In this document: piece by piece, positions 12,401-25,000 of the stretch
Layout of the letters: the number at the start of each line of letters is the position of its first letter
Position numbering within the stretch: position 1 is the stretch's first letter
NCBI GenBank assembly: GCA_014898415.1
Contig: RCTD01000002.1
Span: forward strand, 2,480,001-2,544,000
Direction: 5' to 3'
Length of the DNA stretch: 64,000 bases
Source: Stromatinia cepivora
Taxonomy: Eukaryota > Ascomycota > Leotiomycetes > Helotiales > Sclerotiniaceae
Made by a program: the position numbers and the translations under genes
The notes under the pieces: model-generated
The model's input: the letters and a program-made list of their open reading frames with translations, nothing else
What the model was told of the DNA's origin: nothing
Databases searched by the model: none

Positions 12401-14794
12401 GTAAGATTTGCGAGATAATACCCAGAGGGATCTAGAGGGATTTGATGTATTCCTTCTCTTCAATTTTACCTCTTTCGGATAACGCCTAGACCTCAAATCG
12501 CTCAATGAGCTCAAAGAAAGAGTGGCAATTACCCTCATTTGTATGGAAATGATCTCCCGGCGAGCGTATGGTAAGTGCTTTTTGTTCCTCTTCGCCAATT
12601 CTCCTCCCCCTTCATCGCCATACTCGCCAAATTTCCAAACCCTCCCCTCCCCTCCTCCGCTTTCGCCAAAATTTACTGCGATGAGATGTGCAATTTTTAG
12701 ATACGGTATTTTACTTGATGTTACACCGAAATTCATAATAAGTCCCTAGGAGAGATCCTGGCTTTTAACGACATATTCGCGGGTAACTCCTCTTGGTGGA
12801 ACACTCAAAATTCTGGGTAAAGTTCACCTAAAGATCATACTAACTGGTAAGAGGTTAATTAACTAAGACAAGGTAGGCAATAGATTCCAAATCAATCTCT
12901 TAATTTTGCTTTTTACTCCCTTACGCACCTAGATGATCTTCGTACTCTATCGCTTTTTAACCATTTTCTTTATTTTTGTTTTAACTTCCTATTTGAAGAA
13001 TAGTTTAATGTATGCTTAAATGAATTCTGTACTGCAATGTATCTGTACTTTCGGTACGTATATTACTCCTCGCGTCTCATTTGATACTTGGTACTTTGCC
13101 GACTAGATTACTAATGTAGCTGTATAGTTCATACAAGCCCATCTTATTTTCCATATTGTATGTGTAAATATGGAAGACATGGGTTATCATGGTCAAAATT
13201 TCTAAAGAGTAGGTGAAAATGGGGAGTTGAACGACCCGAAAGATTGGGTAATGCGCAAAAGCCTTCCCGCAACTCCAACGAGGGTCATTCATCATCAATA
13301 TATGATGTTACTTCTTTCGACACCCAGATTGGTTTAGTGAGCTGGTGAAATATGTCTCAAAGCATCTATCTCAGACCCAAAAACCCAAAAACTTCCTAGG
13401 TTCAAAATATTCCTAGGTTTCCCAAGATCAAGAGCGGGACGAAACGAATCTTCCAAGGTTTGCACAAACCATTTTATAACTCTCTCAACACCTGGCAACC
13501 TCATACATCTTCATATTTCAACCACCCCTACCACAAAAATTCAAAACCCGCCCACCTACACCTAGACCATCGCACAACATCCACACACATCAGTCACGTC
13601 CCCGCTACCCAAACAATCCACCCCGGGCCCAATACCCATGGATTAAAAAACACCCCTACACTCCCCATCCCAGGAAATCCAAAAAAAATATATATCTCTC
13701 CCTACGCTGATTTTAGATCGAAACTACGCTGTACATGATCCGTGCTACGCATCCATACCAAAACACCGATCACCCCTCCCCAGATGAGGGCATCCACACT
13801 ACCCCCCTGTTATTATGACCTTGATCGTTGTCATGCCCGCCAATAAAATGTTTTCGTAAGAATCCCTACAGTCCCTGGCTTACCTGGAAAATCAATGTAT
13901 ATCATTGTCATACTTCCCATCGCCGACTATACTTTACAAGACATAAGCCCCATCTCCAGCCCGATATTGACTTTCCTATTTCAATATCTTCATATCATCT
14001 CATCGATTTCCTGTTCTCAAATATAACTTCAACCTCATCCATCATCAATATCAACATCATAATCGAACATCATCGACAATAACTTGAATCGATAACCAGC
14101 GTTACCCTTATCTCTTTTGAAGGAAAGATCCTAATCTACACGACTCAGTCATCCATCAGAGCGTTACGTTTCGAACCATTTAAAATCTTAACCACACAGA
14201 CTCTCTTGGCTTAAGCTCTTGCCTTACTTCCCGCTTCAACTGAAAGGCTTACCCTTCATCCAAAGAAGACCGAAATTTCTCCTCGCCACTGCCGCCATCA
14301 TAATCCAGATCAAGAGACTAGATTGAAGCATCCAAAACCAAAACCACCCCAAGTTCTAGCGTCGTCTCTACTTGTAACATCTTTCTTAAAAAGGTCCTAG
14401 GACCAAGTACAGCACCGAGCGACAATTCTATAATAAGGGTAGTCCCGGACACTTTCAGTCGTTGAGCACCCGTTAGTTCGTGTCCCGGGCTCAGGTACAC
14501 AGGCAATACCATCCCTTGATCCCTCGTGTTTTTCGAAAACATCTATTTGCCAGTCCGCGTCCCAACCGTGCACTTGAGCTCTTCAACATCCTTTCAAGAC
14601 CTTGACCGCTCTTGTGGCATATTTTCAGGACCTTCCGATTCCATCTTAGGACCGTTGACCGATTAGGACTTTCTTATATCCTAACGTCTTTACCCCTCGA
14701 CCTAACGACTGATCATCATCACCTTCACTTTGGTTTTGATTTTCTGTCTTTCTCTTCATCTCCATTCACTATTCACTATCCAGTATCCTTCAAA
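9500..14794. other. Long gene-poor stretch upstream of flbD
   Basis: Five kb of balanced composition without a convincing protein gene. Open stretches at 9757-10215, 10938-11186, 11611-11916, 12287-12749 and 13460-14082 show no recognisable domain and no plausible exon chain. The part from about 13.4 kb to 14.79 kb is pyrimidine-rich with short upstream frames and may be leader or promoter DNA of flbD. A copy of the 9-mer TACTCCGTA lies at 11788-11796. Confidence 0.55.
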
Positions 14795-15880
14795 ATGTCA
14801 TCATCTCATCGACGTGGGCCTTGGTCGCCAGCTGAAGATGCCTACTTGGTACAACTTGTTCATACACAAGGAGCATTGAACTGGGTGAGAATAGCACAAC
14901 TCATCGGTTCAAGATCACCAAAGCAATGTCGAGAACGTTACCACCAAAATCTTAAACCAACCTTAAACCACGATCCAATTAGTCCCGAAGAAGGACTTCA
15001 AATCGAAAGATTAGTAGGAGAGATGGGTAAGAGATGGGCTGAGATCGCTCGAAGACTTCAAGGACGAAGCGATAACGCCGTCAAGAACTGGTGGAATGGA
15101 AGCATGAACCGAAGACGTCGTTTGGTTCTTCGTAGAAGAACTTCTTCCCATTCACATTCCTTCAATGAGCAATCCGAAACACTTTCCTTCGCACGACCAG
15201 CTCATTCTTATTCTCATCCCACTTCTCGCCACATCGATACCTTTTCATCACGAAGAATCCACGCTCCTCTTCCATCACCCTCAGTATCCGAAGCATCACG
15301 AGCAGAATCACTCGATGGTGCTCCTTCCTTAATCTCAGACACTGGATCCAACTTCTCCATCTCTCCTAGAGTAGCATCCTCACCTTCCCTCGAACTTCCA
15401 CCTCTCTCATCATTCGATCGTCTCGATGCACGAAGACCATCTCTTCCACAACTACAATTCAGACCCAACACTTCACCTTACCCATCGGAATTCGAAGCAC
15501 AATCGTTATGTTATCCTTCATTAGAGAGAGAATCATACTATACTCATGTGCATTCCAACTCGATAAAATCTTCTCATCACAACAGAGGCCCAAGCGTTGC
15601 GAATATATCCGTGAATTATCCACACCGTCGCCCAGAGCAACAATACCCTGGTCCCCTACCTCCCTCTCCACCTCGCGACTCACATCATCAACATGAATAT
15701 TATACCTCAGAGCGTGCACAGCAGGAAACTCCAAGGTCAGCGGTGCAACCATTAACTGCGCCTCCTAGCCCGCAACACATTCAATTAGCTCCAATCCGAT
15801 CGATTAGTCCTTTGAACACTTATTCAAGAGAGGCGAAGGAGAGAGACACGAGGATGCAACTTACGAGTCTTTTATTGTGA
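14795..15880 (+). CDS. flbD: MYB transcription factor FlbD / RCA-1 (conidiation regulator)
   Basis: This 361-aa single-exon gene carries two N-terminal MYB repeats (about residues 7-55 and 60-108). RRGPWSPAED opens the first, SPKQCRERYHQNLKP ends it, and SDNAVKNWWNGSMNRRRR ends the second. These are hallmark strings of Aspergillus FlbD and Neurospora RCA-1, nuclear DNA-binding proteins. FlbD acts in the upstream network that starts asexual sporulation. The rest is Ser/Pro/His-rich and probably disordered, with a short C-terminal block (SPLNTYSREAKERDTRMQLT) that looks conserved. I chose the ATG in CAAAATGTCA because the MYB domain follows within six residues; the frame stays open 61 codons further up but has no ATG there. 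The nearest supported gene upstream is over 5 kb away, fitting a developmentally regulated gene with a large control region. Confidence 0.93.
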   Translation: MSSSHRRGPWSPAEDAYLVQLVHTQGALNWVRIAQLIGSRSPKQCRERYHQNLKPTLNHDPISPEEGLQIERLVGEMGKRWAEIARRLQGRSDNAVKNWWNGSMNRRRRLVLRRRTSSHSHSFNEQSETLSFARPAHSYSHPTSRHIDTFSSRRIHAPLPSPSVSEASRAESLDGAPSLISDTGSNFSISPRVASSPSLELPPLSSFDRLDARRPSLPQLQFRPNTSPYPSEFEAQSLCYPSLERESYYTHVHSNSIKSSHHNRGPSVANISVNYPHRRPEQQYPGPLPPSPPRDSHHQHEYYTSERAQQETPRSAVQPLTAPPSPQHIQLAPIRSISPLNTYSREAKERDTRMQLTSLLL

Positions 15881-16635
15881 TCGAGTAGCATGATGGAAGT
15901 GAAGGATAGATATTTCTTTTGTGTATATCAAAAGTTACTGGTGGAAGGATGGAACTTCAAAAAGAATCACAGCATCACTTTTTGTATGCGAGCGAGCGAA
16001 CGCATGCATTTCTTATTTGTCTAATACCTATATACGGTTGTATATCTTGTTTTTATAGTATAGTTATTGTTTTACTCTACTGTCTGCAGTATGAATTGGG
16101 AGGCAGTTGTCACTTTTACGCACTTGTAGATACCCTGGATGGAATGAACGATGAATGGATGATTGATAGGATAGGATAGTCATAAATAAACAATAATATA
16201 TATAATCAAACAATACTATTACCATACTTTACTGGGTGCACAATTGACTTGTTGTCTTGCGAGACAGCGACCGAAAGCCTATAATCAAGTGAAGGGGAAT
16301 GAAGGCTAAGGGTTATGGTTATTCAGGCTTCTACAGTAACTACACGCTATACGTTTCAGTGACTTCAGATTAACTCTACAAGTAAACCACTTCGCTTACT
16401 CCCCCCAGCTACACCCAAAGTACATCTCACCGAACCACAAATTACACTAACTCACACGCCCCCAGGAAACCGCGGACGACGACGAAAAATTCTTCAACTC
16501 AACTCGTATCACCGTATCATCTTCACCCCAACAACCAAGCAATCAAAGCATCAACATCTATCGCAAATCAAAAGTCAAAGCTCACCGCCGGCTCAAATCA
16601 GGCTCGTCCTCCGTCAATCCGTTCGCTATCAACAA

Positions 16636-16915
16636 GCTGAAACCACGTCAATGCATCAATCAATGCATTTCCCCTTTCAAATCCACAAAGTCCAGTCACA
16701 GTATATCCACTACAGAAATGCATGACCAGATGTTCCTGTCGGTCAAGCTTGACTTTGTTTCATTGGGGCAGTTCAAGTGCCAGTTTCTTGGTCGGTGTCA
16801 GTATACGGTTTGCTCTTTTAGTTGAAACCACAACGCATCAATGCATGTTCTCCATGATTCGGGGAAATGCTGACATGACCAGATGTTCCTCCCATGGTAA
16901 TGAAACTGGCACTTG
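16636..16915. repeat. Degenerate tandem units with an inverted pair
   Basis: Two related units, 16636-16737 and 16821-16890, share TGAAACCAC near their start, then CATCAATGCAT-like sequence, and end in CATGACCAGATGTTCCT. Between and after them, CAAGTGCCAGTTTC at 16774-16787 is the exact reverse complement of 16902-16915, so a transcript could fold back. A perfect 12 bp palindrome, GTCAAGCTTGAC, lies at 16742-16753. No gene covers the region. It could be a decayed small transposon, a non-coding RNA or a regulatory repeat. Confidence 0.6.
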
Positions 16916-18967
16916 CATGGCAATGTCAGTGTCAAATTCAAGGAACAACTTACTAGTTCGATGAATGAAAGTGTGTCTTGCGGTGAGAGGTTAACAGTCA
17001 ATAGATCAGACTACGATTTGCTCAAGGACGAAATGACAATTCACGAACTACTGTAGCCCAAGTGTAGCAAGTTACAGGCCACCTACAGTTTCATCCATTC
17101 ATACATCGCAGAATTGACAAGTCAGTCACTTGGACATTTCAACATACATACATACTTTGCTATCACATACAGCAAGGTTCTGAATGAGCATATGCAATGC
17201 TCGCCAAGGATGGAGTACTTTACCCCCAGCTTCATCACTGCACCGAGCACCGAGTACACTGCACTGGCAATCCCCCATTACACAGGCAGAAAACTTCACG
17301 CCTGGCCTCCATGGGGAATTCTCGCGAATCCGGAAATCTTGGTATCCACTTCAAATAACCAAAGGTTTCACGACATCCATCTCCAATCATCGATTCAGAG
17401 CTTCCATCTCGACATCCGACCCATTACCGAACGTAAACATTCCTTACAGAAATCCACTTGGCAAACACCGAGTATAATCACACACTGCTTACAGTAGCTC
17501 CTCAAGGATTCCATTCATTCGACCATCCATCATTCATCATTCATTTCTCCAGCGTCTAATTCTACACAACTCACTCAAGCTGCAAGCACAAGTAGTCGCT
17601 GCAGCCCGTTTCGTTACCTGCGACTCGGTACAGTCGTAGACGATAGATATTCTCGTTTACTGCAGCCCAAGCGGTGACACCGAGTAGTTAGAGTACATTA
17701 GCTTCTTTCCTCAATACTATTCCGTTACTCCCTTATTCCTTTAGCTCCTCTGATGATACCCTAAGCCCAATATCATCGAGTAGAAAACCCACTTTCCACG
17801 AGGGAAGGCGGACGAGGCAATAGAGTTGAAGATCTATTTCAACGGGCGCGAGTCATTCCCTTGGCACTATTCCGAGTGCAGATAGTGGGATGCTGACTGT
17901 GTATTTTAAGGTTAGCCTTAGTGCGTGTGTACTTTTTCGCTAAAAAGCGAGGGTGGATAGCGTTCGTGATTTGGTGTGTGTGCGTGCTTCGTTTATGTTG
18001 AAGTTGGGTTGAAGAAAATGAGACGGAAATGGAATGAAAAAATTATTCATGTCAATAACTTCTCATCGAAGAATCATGTGAGTTTGAAACGTTACAGGGA
18101 AATTACTCGAATTTTTGATGTACACATTCGAAATTAGTAATCATTTCCATGCCTTAACTTTTTTATTATCTCGTGTGATTATTCTGAATCTCCTCATACG
18201 TTGGATCTAAGCGCTAATGCACATCTATCTGTACCTACCAAGTGTAGAAACAGTTATATCCTCTCGGGCTTGCTAATTTTCAACTGCCACTACTCATGCA
18301 TTGTATTTCGACAGCAAGTCTAGAAGAAAAAATATTAAATATTAAAAAGCCCAAAAAATATCAAATATCAAAAATCAAAATAATCTCTAAAAAAACAAAA
18401 GAACCGCGAAGCAAGCGCTCGCTGGCCCTAAAACATGATATCATGGGATCTAGAAATGAGGAAAGGCCCAGAAGTGTGAAAGAGCTATGAAAGGGCTAGA
18501 ACGCCTAGAATCTGTCACCGAGTATGAAGTGTCTGTTTTGCTAGTACTTAGTTACTATTGTGCTCAATGACTACTGTAGGTACATTACATTACATTGCAT
18601 ACTGGCCTACATTTCGACAAACTGGCAAACTAGTAGTGGAGGTACTCGTATAGCCAGAAGGTATATCACGCCTTATCTATGTATCACCACTATTTTTCAT
18701 GTGGGTGAAAAGTGGAGTGGGACAAATTTTCGGCCGCAGGAAAACGATGTACGATATACGACGTGCGCCATATTCTGGAGTATTGTATGCTGGCGGAAAT
18801 ATGGATCTCGAACTCGGAGTCGAAGCTTGTGTGGTGGGGAGGGAGGTCTCGGGGATGTGGGCAGAAAACTTAATTTCAAACTCTAATTCTAAGTTCAGAG
18901 TCATGGGGAAATTTGCGCAGTGCGGGTCTTACAGTATGAGGGGCGGACAGGTGGATCATGGATAGAT

Positions 18968-19230
18968 GTAGATAGAGCGGTGGAGAGATGAATAAATGGA
19001 GAGATAGATAGATAGAAAGATAGGTAAATGAAGGGATAGATAAATGAAGGATAGATAGATGAATAAGTAAAGCATGGATAAATGAATTTGGTATACCGAT
19101 TCCAAATTTCTACAGTAGCATAACTAACATATAGAAGATGAATTACCAAAATAATATACTGATAAAATGATATGTATGATATGTATGATATGTATGATAT
19201 GTATGATATGTATGATATGTATGATATGAT
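18968..19230. repeat. Simple repeats: GATA-like tract and TATGTATGA array
   Basis: The first part (to about 19080) is an impure GATA/GATAAATGAAG tract. After an ordinary gap, about seven copies of a 9 bp unit, TATGTATGA, run from roughly 19168 to 19230. They lie in intergenic DNA about 0.6 kb from the tRNA-Asp gene. Nothing suggests function. Confidence 0.8.
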
Positions 19231-19791
19231 GCATGCAGATCAGTCCCAGGGACTAACTAGTAAACCTTATATCTACGGATGATGCATCCGAGTAAATCTA
19301 AATTATGAGTCCTACATACAATACAGTAAGTAGTTTGCAGCGTTTGAAGGAAACTTGATATCGATTATCTTGCATTTCTTCATAAGCGAAAAAAAGAGTT
19401 TCATGAATAATACACAGGTAGGTACCAGATGAGTCTAGAATTTGCTCAGCACTGTATTGTAGACACGGGTATATTTTTCCTCGCTCTCTCCTCCGAGACT
19501 CCTCCCTGGGTCCTCCTTCCCGAAAACCGAATCCGCCCCCGTGATACTCTTCCGGCGCTTAATATCCTCTCAAATATAAGGGTTTTAATTATATCTTCCA
19601 ATTGGAATATAATAAATACATAACATTCATTATGCACACATCGTCTTATGGTACGTGCCCCTCTTCTCCACCCTCCTTCCCCTCTTCTACCCCTCTTCCA
19701 CTCTCTTCTTCTGCCCCTCATCCTCTGTCCTCCTCTTCCCCTAAAACTAAAAAATAAAAACCAAAAATATATCCCATGAACTCAGAACTCT

Positions 19792-19877
19792 CTCTCTGAC
19801 GGGGAGTCGAACCCCGGTCTCCCGCGCTTTGCCGGATGAATGACAAGCGGAAATCATGACCGTTAGACCATCAAAGA
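19792..19877 (-). tRNA. tRNA-Asp (GTC) with a 14 nt intron
   Basis: Read on the minus strand, a 7 bp acceptor stem (TCTTTGA with TCAGAGA, one G-T pair) is followed by a D arm, an anticodon arm (TCCGC with GCGGG) and a T arm (CGGGG, loop TTCGACT, CCCCG). The discriminator base is G at 19792. The anticodon loop reads TTGTCA, then 14 extra bases (TTCATCCGGCAAAG), then C. This is the usual place for a nuclear tRNA intron, one base after the anticodon GTC. Removing it leaves a normal 72 nt tRNA. A tRNA-Glu reading would need a different loop register and fits the stem less well. CCA is not encoded, as usual in eukaryotes. Confidence 0.85.
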
Positions 19878-22093
19878 TGTTGTGTTTACGGTTAATTGTT
19901 TTCCGAATCTATATACCCATCATTGTGCCGCTTTTACTTACTATCCATTCCCAAAATTCGTGCCTGAAATTTTCCGTCTTTAAACATTCAACTTTCGTAA
20001 AACCGAATTTCGAATTTTGGATTTCATTATTCATCTTTTACAATACAGATTGTTGTAAAACAGTACCAATACATGGGTTCACGATTTCACATTTTCTGTT
20101 TTCCAAAGGATGATTCCATTAGTTGTATTTTCTTGAATGTGGAAAACATTATAAGTCAATGCTTCAACTTTGCCAATAGTTTTTGACGGTCTTGGACATT
20201 GAAAAAGTCATTTACCCAGTATGCTTTCTTTGAATGGAATATATATCAATATACTTCCCAGGACAAATAGATCGATTATATAATTCTTCAATCTTCTTCA
20301 CTGTATCGAATGCATCATCTGCAAAAGCCAAGGCAAGAAACAATATGACCGGACACATATCTCCAGACTTTCGATCCTCGAATAAGAGTTATTAGTAGCT
20401 AAAAGATATATTAGCATCAGGACTGACACACTCAGGTAAAGATATACATTACTTACTTTTCCCCCTTATCGTCCTGCTCATGCCTCCTAAGATTGAAAGT
20501 AACCGATAGACTCATCAATGATCGATTACCATCTGGATCTTGTTGCAAAGAGAACTTCAAATCCTTTCATACAAATCAGCGATGAGTTTCTTAAAAGGTA
20601 TCATGATTTAGTGTACCTTGTATAACATAGCCTGTCCGGTTAAGTAGTATGCGCGTGTAAACCTTTCTTTCTTTTCTCATTCTTCGAATATTTATTCAAC
20701 CTTATTCAATCTCATAAAATAACATCAAAAAGAATATACATTATATATTATACCTCAAATCCACCCGCCAAAATAAAAGTCACAAACTTATCGAATCTAA
20801 ATTAATACTACTTACTACTTTTTGAAATCTACAAAAGATATAATATATTTCAATTCTTTTTTATTATTATTATTATTATCCTCTGAAACCGTAATAAAGG
20901 ATATATAAAGAACAGAGTAGATGAGTGAATGAAATTAGATGCCAAATTCATTACATTCTTCTATAGGATTAATAAACGATTTTCCTTTTCCATTTGAATT
21001 TCGTGTTTTGGACTTTTGATAAGGAAAAACGAAAGTGGATGGATAGATGGATGAATGTTAGATTTATGGGGAGTATAGATATTAGATAGATATTGATAGT
21101 GGTAATTAAAAGGCTTTATTGTTTTATATATGATGGTGTATAGGTAAGTTAGTGATTCAAATCATATCACATCACGATAAATATAACATAGCGTCCAAGC
21201 CAATACATTTATTGAATTAATTACTTCATTTCATTGCCGTTCATACACTTCTATTTACCCACTTATGCCTCCCTCTCCTTTGCCTTCTCATCCCTAATCT
21301 CCTCTCCTCTCCTCCCCCTCCTTCTCTTCTCTCCCCAGCTCCCCCCAAGCTACTCCTCCCGCCAACACACTCAACTCCCCACCCAAAAAAAATCTCTCAA
21401 AAACCTCGTATGCCCTCTGAATCCAGGTCACAGCCTTATGTCTTCCAACAAAAGATCCAGCAGAGGTAAGGTTTCCCGCATAAAATGCAAATGCGTTTTT
21501 CGATTCCATGGTCGAGTTTATTTGTGTTGTGTTGTCTCCAAGAGTTAAGTCTTCTTCCTTCCCTTTGTTCCCGCCTCTGTATATCCACCCTTCTCTCCAT
21601 TCACTCGCCACCTCCGTCTCACCCCATCTTCGAAATTACACCCATCCCTCCTTTCTTCAAGTCAAAAAGGTATCAAGAAATCCCTTCCACATATAATATA
21701 CAAATAATATCCATCCCATTCATCCATGAAACGCCCAGATCAAAATCCACCATTGATATTCACCATTCCATCCTTCCTTCCGTACATTCCCTTTCCATCC
21801 ATTTATATGCGTACCGTCGAATATACTTCCTCTAATGCATCGCTCGCTTGCTCGTTGATATTTGTCGTTCCTCTGTCCCCCTATATACATACATACATAC
21901 ATACATACATACCAAACTATCCCACAGATATCATATCCCCCTATGAAAGCAAGAAAGAAAAGAAATAAAAAGCAATGCCAAAACTCGAAAAATGAAAAAG
22001 GAAGCAAAAGTGGTATCTCTAAAACCATTATCAACGACCGTCTCATCATGAACGCCTATAGTCACCCTTCTCTTCCTCTCTCCCCCTCAACTT

Positions 22094-25000
22094 TCATCTT
22101 CCTACAGCAACTAAACTGTATATCCAGCTTGCCTCGGGGACACTTCCTGCCTGCAAACACCACTTCCTCGTTCTCCCACTCACTCTCCCAATAGCTCCCA
22201 CCATTCCAACCTCACCATTAGGTCCTACAACATCCTCCCACACATTACAAGTAACTCCCTTATTTCCAATCATACTAAAGCAATTCGCACCGAGCACAAC
22301 ATCTAATAACACCTCCACCTTTTCATCCGGATTCTCTGGTTTCATTGCTTTTCGCGTAACAAGAATACGACGTTCAATACCCTGATCCACAGCACAAGCT
22401 TGTCGCATACCCGGTGGTGGTTCTGTAACTGTTAATCTGGCATTTCCACAGTCTTGCCATTTGGATCGTGTTTCTAAGTAATAGAGACGGATTTTGAGGT
22501 TCTCCGAGGTTAAATTGACGCCCCCATATGATGTCGAGGTGCCTGCTAAACTTGCAGGATGAGGTGTCCGAGGTGGAGTGAGGCCCGAGGAACTAGTGTA
22601 AAGACTTGATGGACTTGATCCACGTCCTGATTCTATAGAAGATTTTGCGATATTGAAAAATGAACTCCCGGTTAATCTCTTGAAAGATTCGGAAAGACGT
22701 GAAGTAGATGGGGAGCTACTTTGATCCGAGTTGACAACTGATGGTGCACGTGTTGATGCACGATAGCTCCTCTTACGACCAAAGCTCAAGAAGCTGCGTT
22801 TCTTGCTAGCAACTGCGGTTTCGTAAGTTGCACCGCCATATGAATTAAGAAGTCGTTCTTCTTCAAGCTTCTTATATGTTGGGTTATTCATGCGAGCCAT
22901 GTGAATTGAGTTGTATAAATCAACACATGCAGGATTGTGCAAACTGTGATATCTGATTGTAGGGCTGCATTTAACTCGAGAGTCAGTTGTCGGGGGAGAA
23001 TGTATTTCGATGTCGAGTGAATTGCTTTGCCTTAGTGTAACAACAGGTGTGAGTACCTGGCCAAGCAATGGTCGTTTGTCCTCTTTAGAGCTCGTGTCAT
23101 CTGAACCTTCTACAACAGACTCTTGAATGGTTGAGAGTACTGCGGGGGAGGAATGTCTGGATGACATTTCATATACTTCGATTAATCCCGGACGGATAAT
23201 AATTGAACAAGATTTCGAATGTACATCGTCCCAACGGCCTTTGGCATTATTCCAAGTTGAAACAGTAGCAACGTGTCTTCTGATATCTGTGTTGTCGACC
23301 TTGTTGTGTACAATCGGAATTCGAGGTGTGGAGTTCACAGGTGCCAGCGTAACATTTGGCAGACTATAAAGAGAGGTGGTAGGTGAAATAGCACGTCTAC
23401 CATATATGCTTGGAGCGGGTTCTGCCTCTGGAAGATCAGCAGCTTCAAGTTCATCAAGTTCATCAAGTTCATCTTCATCAGAACTAGATGTTGACTCTTC
23501 TTCTTCTGTATCAGATTCTTCCGATGATGAACAGGAAATTTCAGAAACTTCTCCAGACACCTCAGATCTCTCCGAAATATCGGATATATCAGAAGGTCGG
23601 TATTCATGCTTTAGTGGAGAGGAAGTGCGTCGAGATCTTGAATTTGGTGCTGGAGGCTCAATAATCACTGGTTGCTTGAGACCGCTAGGAGACATCGATC
23701 TGTGGGCAGGAGGTGGTGGTGGAGCATTATCTTCTTCAGTTTGTTCTGGGCTGTGAGATCGTGTAGATGTTTCTTGAGAATCTATTGTATCATATGATTG
23801 ACGTCGAATGTTATCTTTTGTGGTGGAAGTGCTATCAATTGAAGTAGCAGAGCTTGTTTTGCGAACTTTCGGGATATAAGGTAGTTCTTCGGATGGCGTG
23901 AGAAGTCGGCGAGATGTTTTGCCTGGTGTAGATGTTCGACTTCCAGATTCCTCAAAGTCATCATTTTCTCTGCTTTCATCGTCCGAGTTGTCAAGCATAA
24001 TTTGACTTGACAGAGGTGAACTTGGTGTAGATCGGGTACGGGTATGAGAATGATGTCTTGATGATTTAGAACGTCTCATGTGTGATTGACTAGTTATCTC
24101 GTCAAGGGAAACGTCTCGATGTCTTCGTGATGGGGATGATGTTTCTTTGCGATCTATCTTCAGGGGCGCTGGAATTTCGACAGACGACATGGTAGAAAAG
24201 GTTGTAGATCGTGGCCTTTCCTTCGAATGATGTTTTCTTCTTCTTCTGCGAGCACCAATTGGCAACTCGTTATCATCAGGATCACCTGCTTCACTTATCT
24301 CGGATGGATCCATAGACATAATCGACACTGTATCTGTATTATCTGGTATAGAGCTCAAAACCGGTTGAGGCATTGGGACGGAGCCTAGCATTTCAATCCA
24401 CTCGGCTGCAGTATCAGGCTCAGCACCCTTAAGAAGCAGACTCTCTCGCCATTCTATGGGTCTTTGTATACCGCGGATCATGACTATCACCTCGCCAGGT
24501 TTCTCACCGGGGCAAGCGGATATAAAATCTCTGTTAATGGGAGGAAATAGTAAGTAGCGATGTGTAGCCTCGGGCGTGATCTCTGATGCACAGATCAGAA
24601 CATCTCCTGGGTCGATTTCATCTGAAAGATTATCCCGGAGTATCAACTCTACACGACACTCAATTCGTTGGCCATTAGAGTGTGGAAAGTCAAGATCGAA
24701 GAAATCTTTAGCCGAGACTTGTCTGGTACGGTCGATATGAACATCCTCAACTGGAGCTAGTGTTTGTGGATTACGAGCTCGAGTTGCATCAGTATTGTTG
24801 GCATAGAGATCCTCAAGTCTAGCATGTTCTTCTTTAACACGACGGCGGGCCATTTCTTGCAAATCCTCAAATGTTTTCAATGCTTTGCCTGAGAGTTCCG
24901 AATGGTTGAGTTTGTCAAGGCCCTATAATGAGTTAGGACACAGCCAATAACAATTACCTAAGAAAAAAATGATAAGAGGACCGAAAGACAAACCTTTGTT

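Larger units (their letters stand above)
15881..22093. other. Six-kb stretch with a tRNA and repeats but no protein gene
   Basis: I see no supported protein gene here. It holds a fold-back repeat (16636-16915), GATA-type and TATGTATGA simple repeats (about 18.97-19.23 kb), a tRNA-Asp (19792-19877) and a CATA run near 21883-21910. Many short open stretches overlap on opposite strands without domains. The last kilobase is probably 3' flank of the RhoGEF-like gene, which reads leftward and stops at 22094. Confidence 0.55.

Noticed and set aside
12287..12749. Overlapping open frames on both strands near 12.5 kb
   Set aside because: They overlap on opposite strands, show no domain, and translate pyrimidine-rich and purine-rich DNA.
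14612..14794. Upstream extension of the flbD frame by 61 codons
   Set aside because: It has no ATG, looks like pyrimidine-rich leader when translated, and the conserved MYB start follows the ATG at 14795 directly.
23376..23756. Plus-strand frame with a serine run inside the RhoGEF-like gene
   Set aside because: The serine run mirrors the acidic Asp/Glu/Ser run of the real minus-strand protein.
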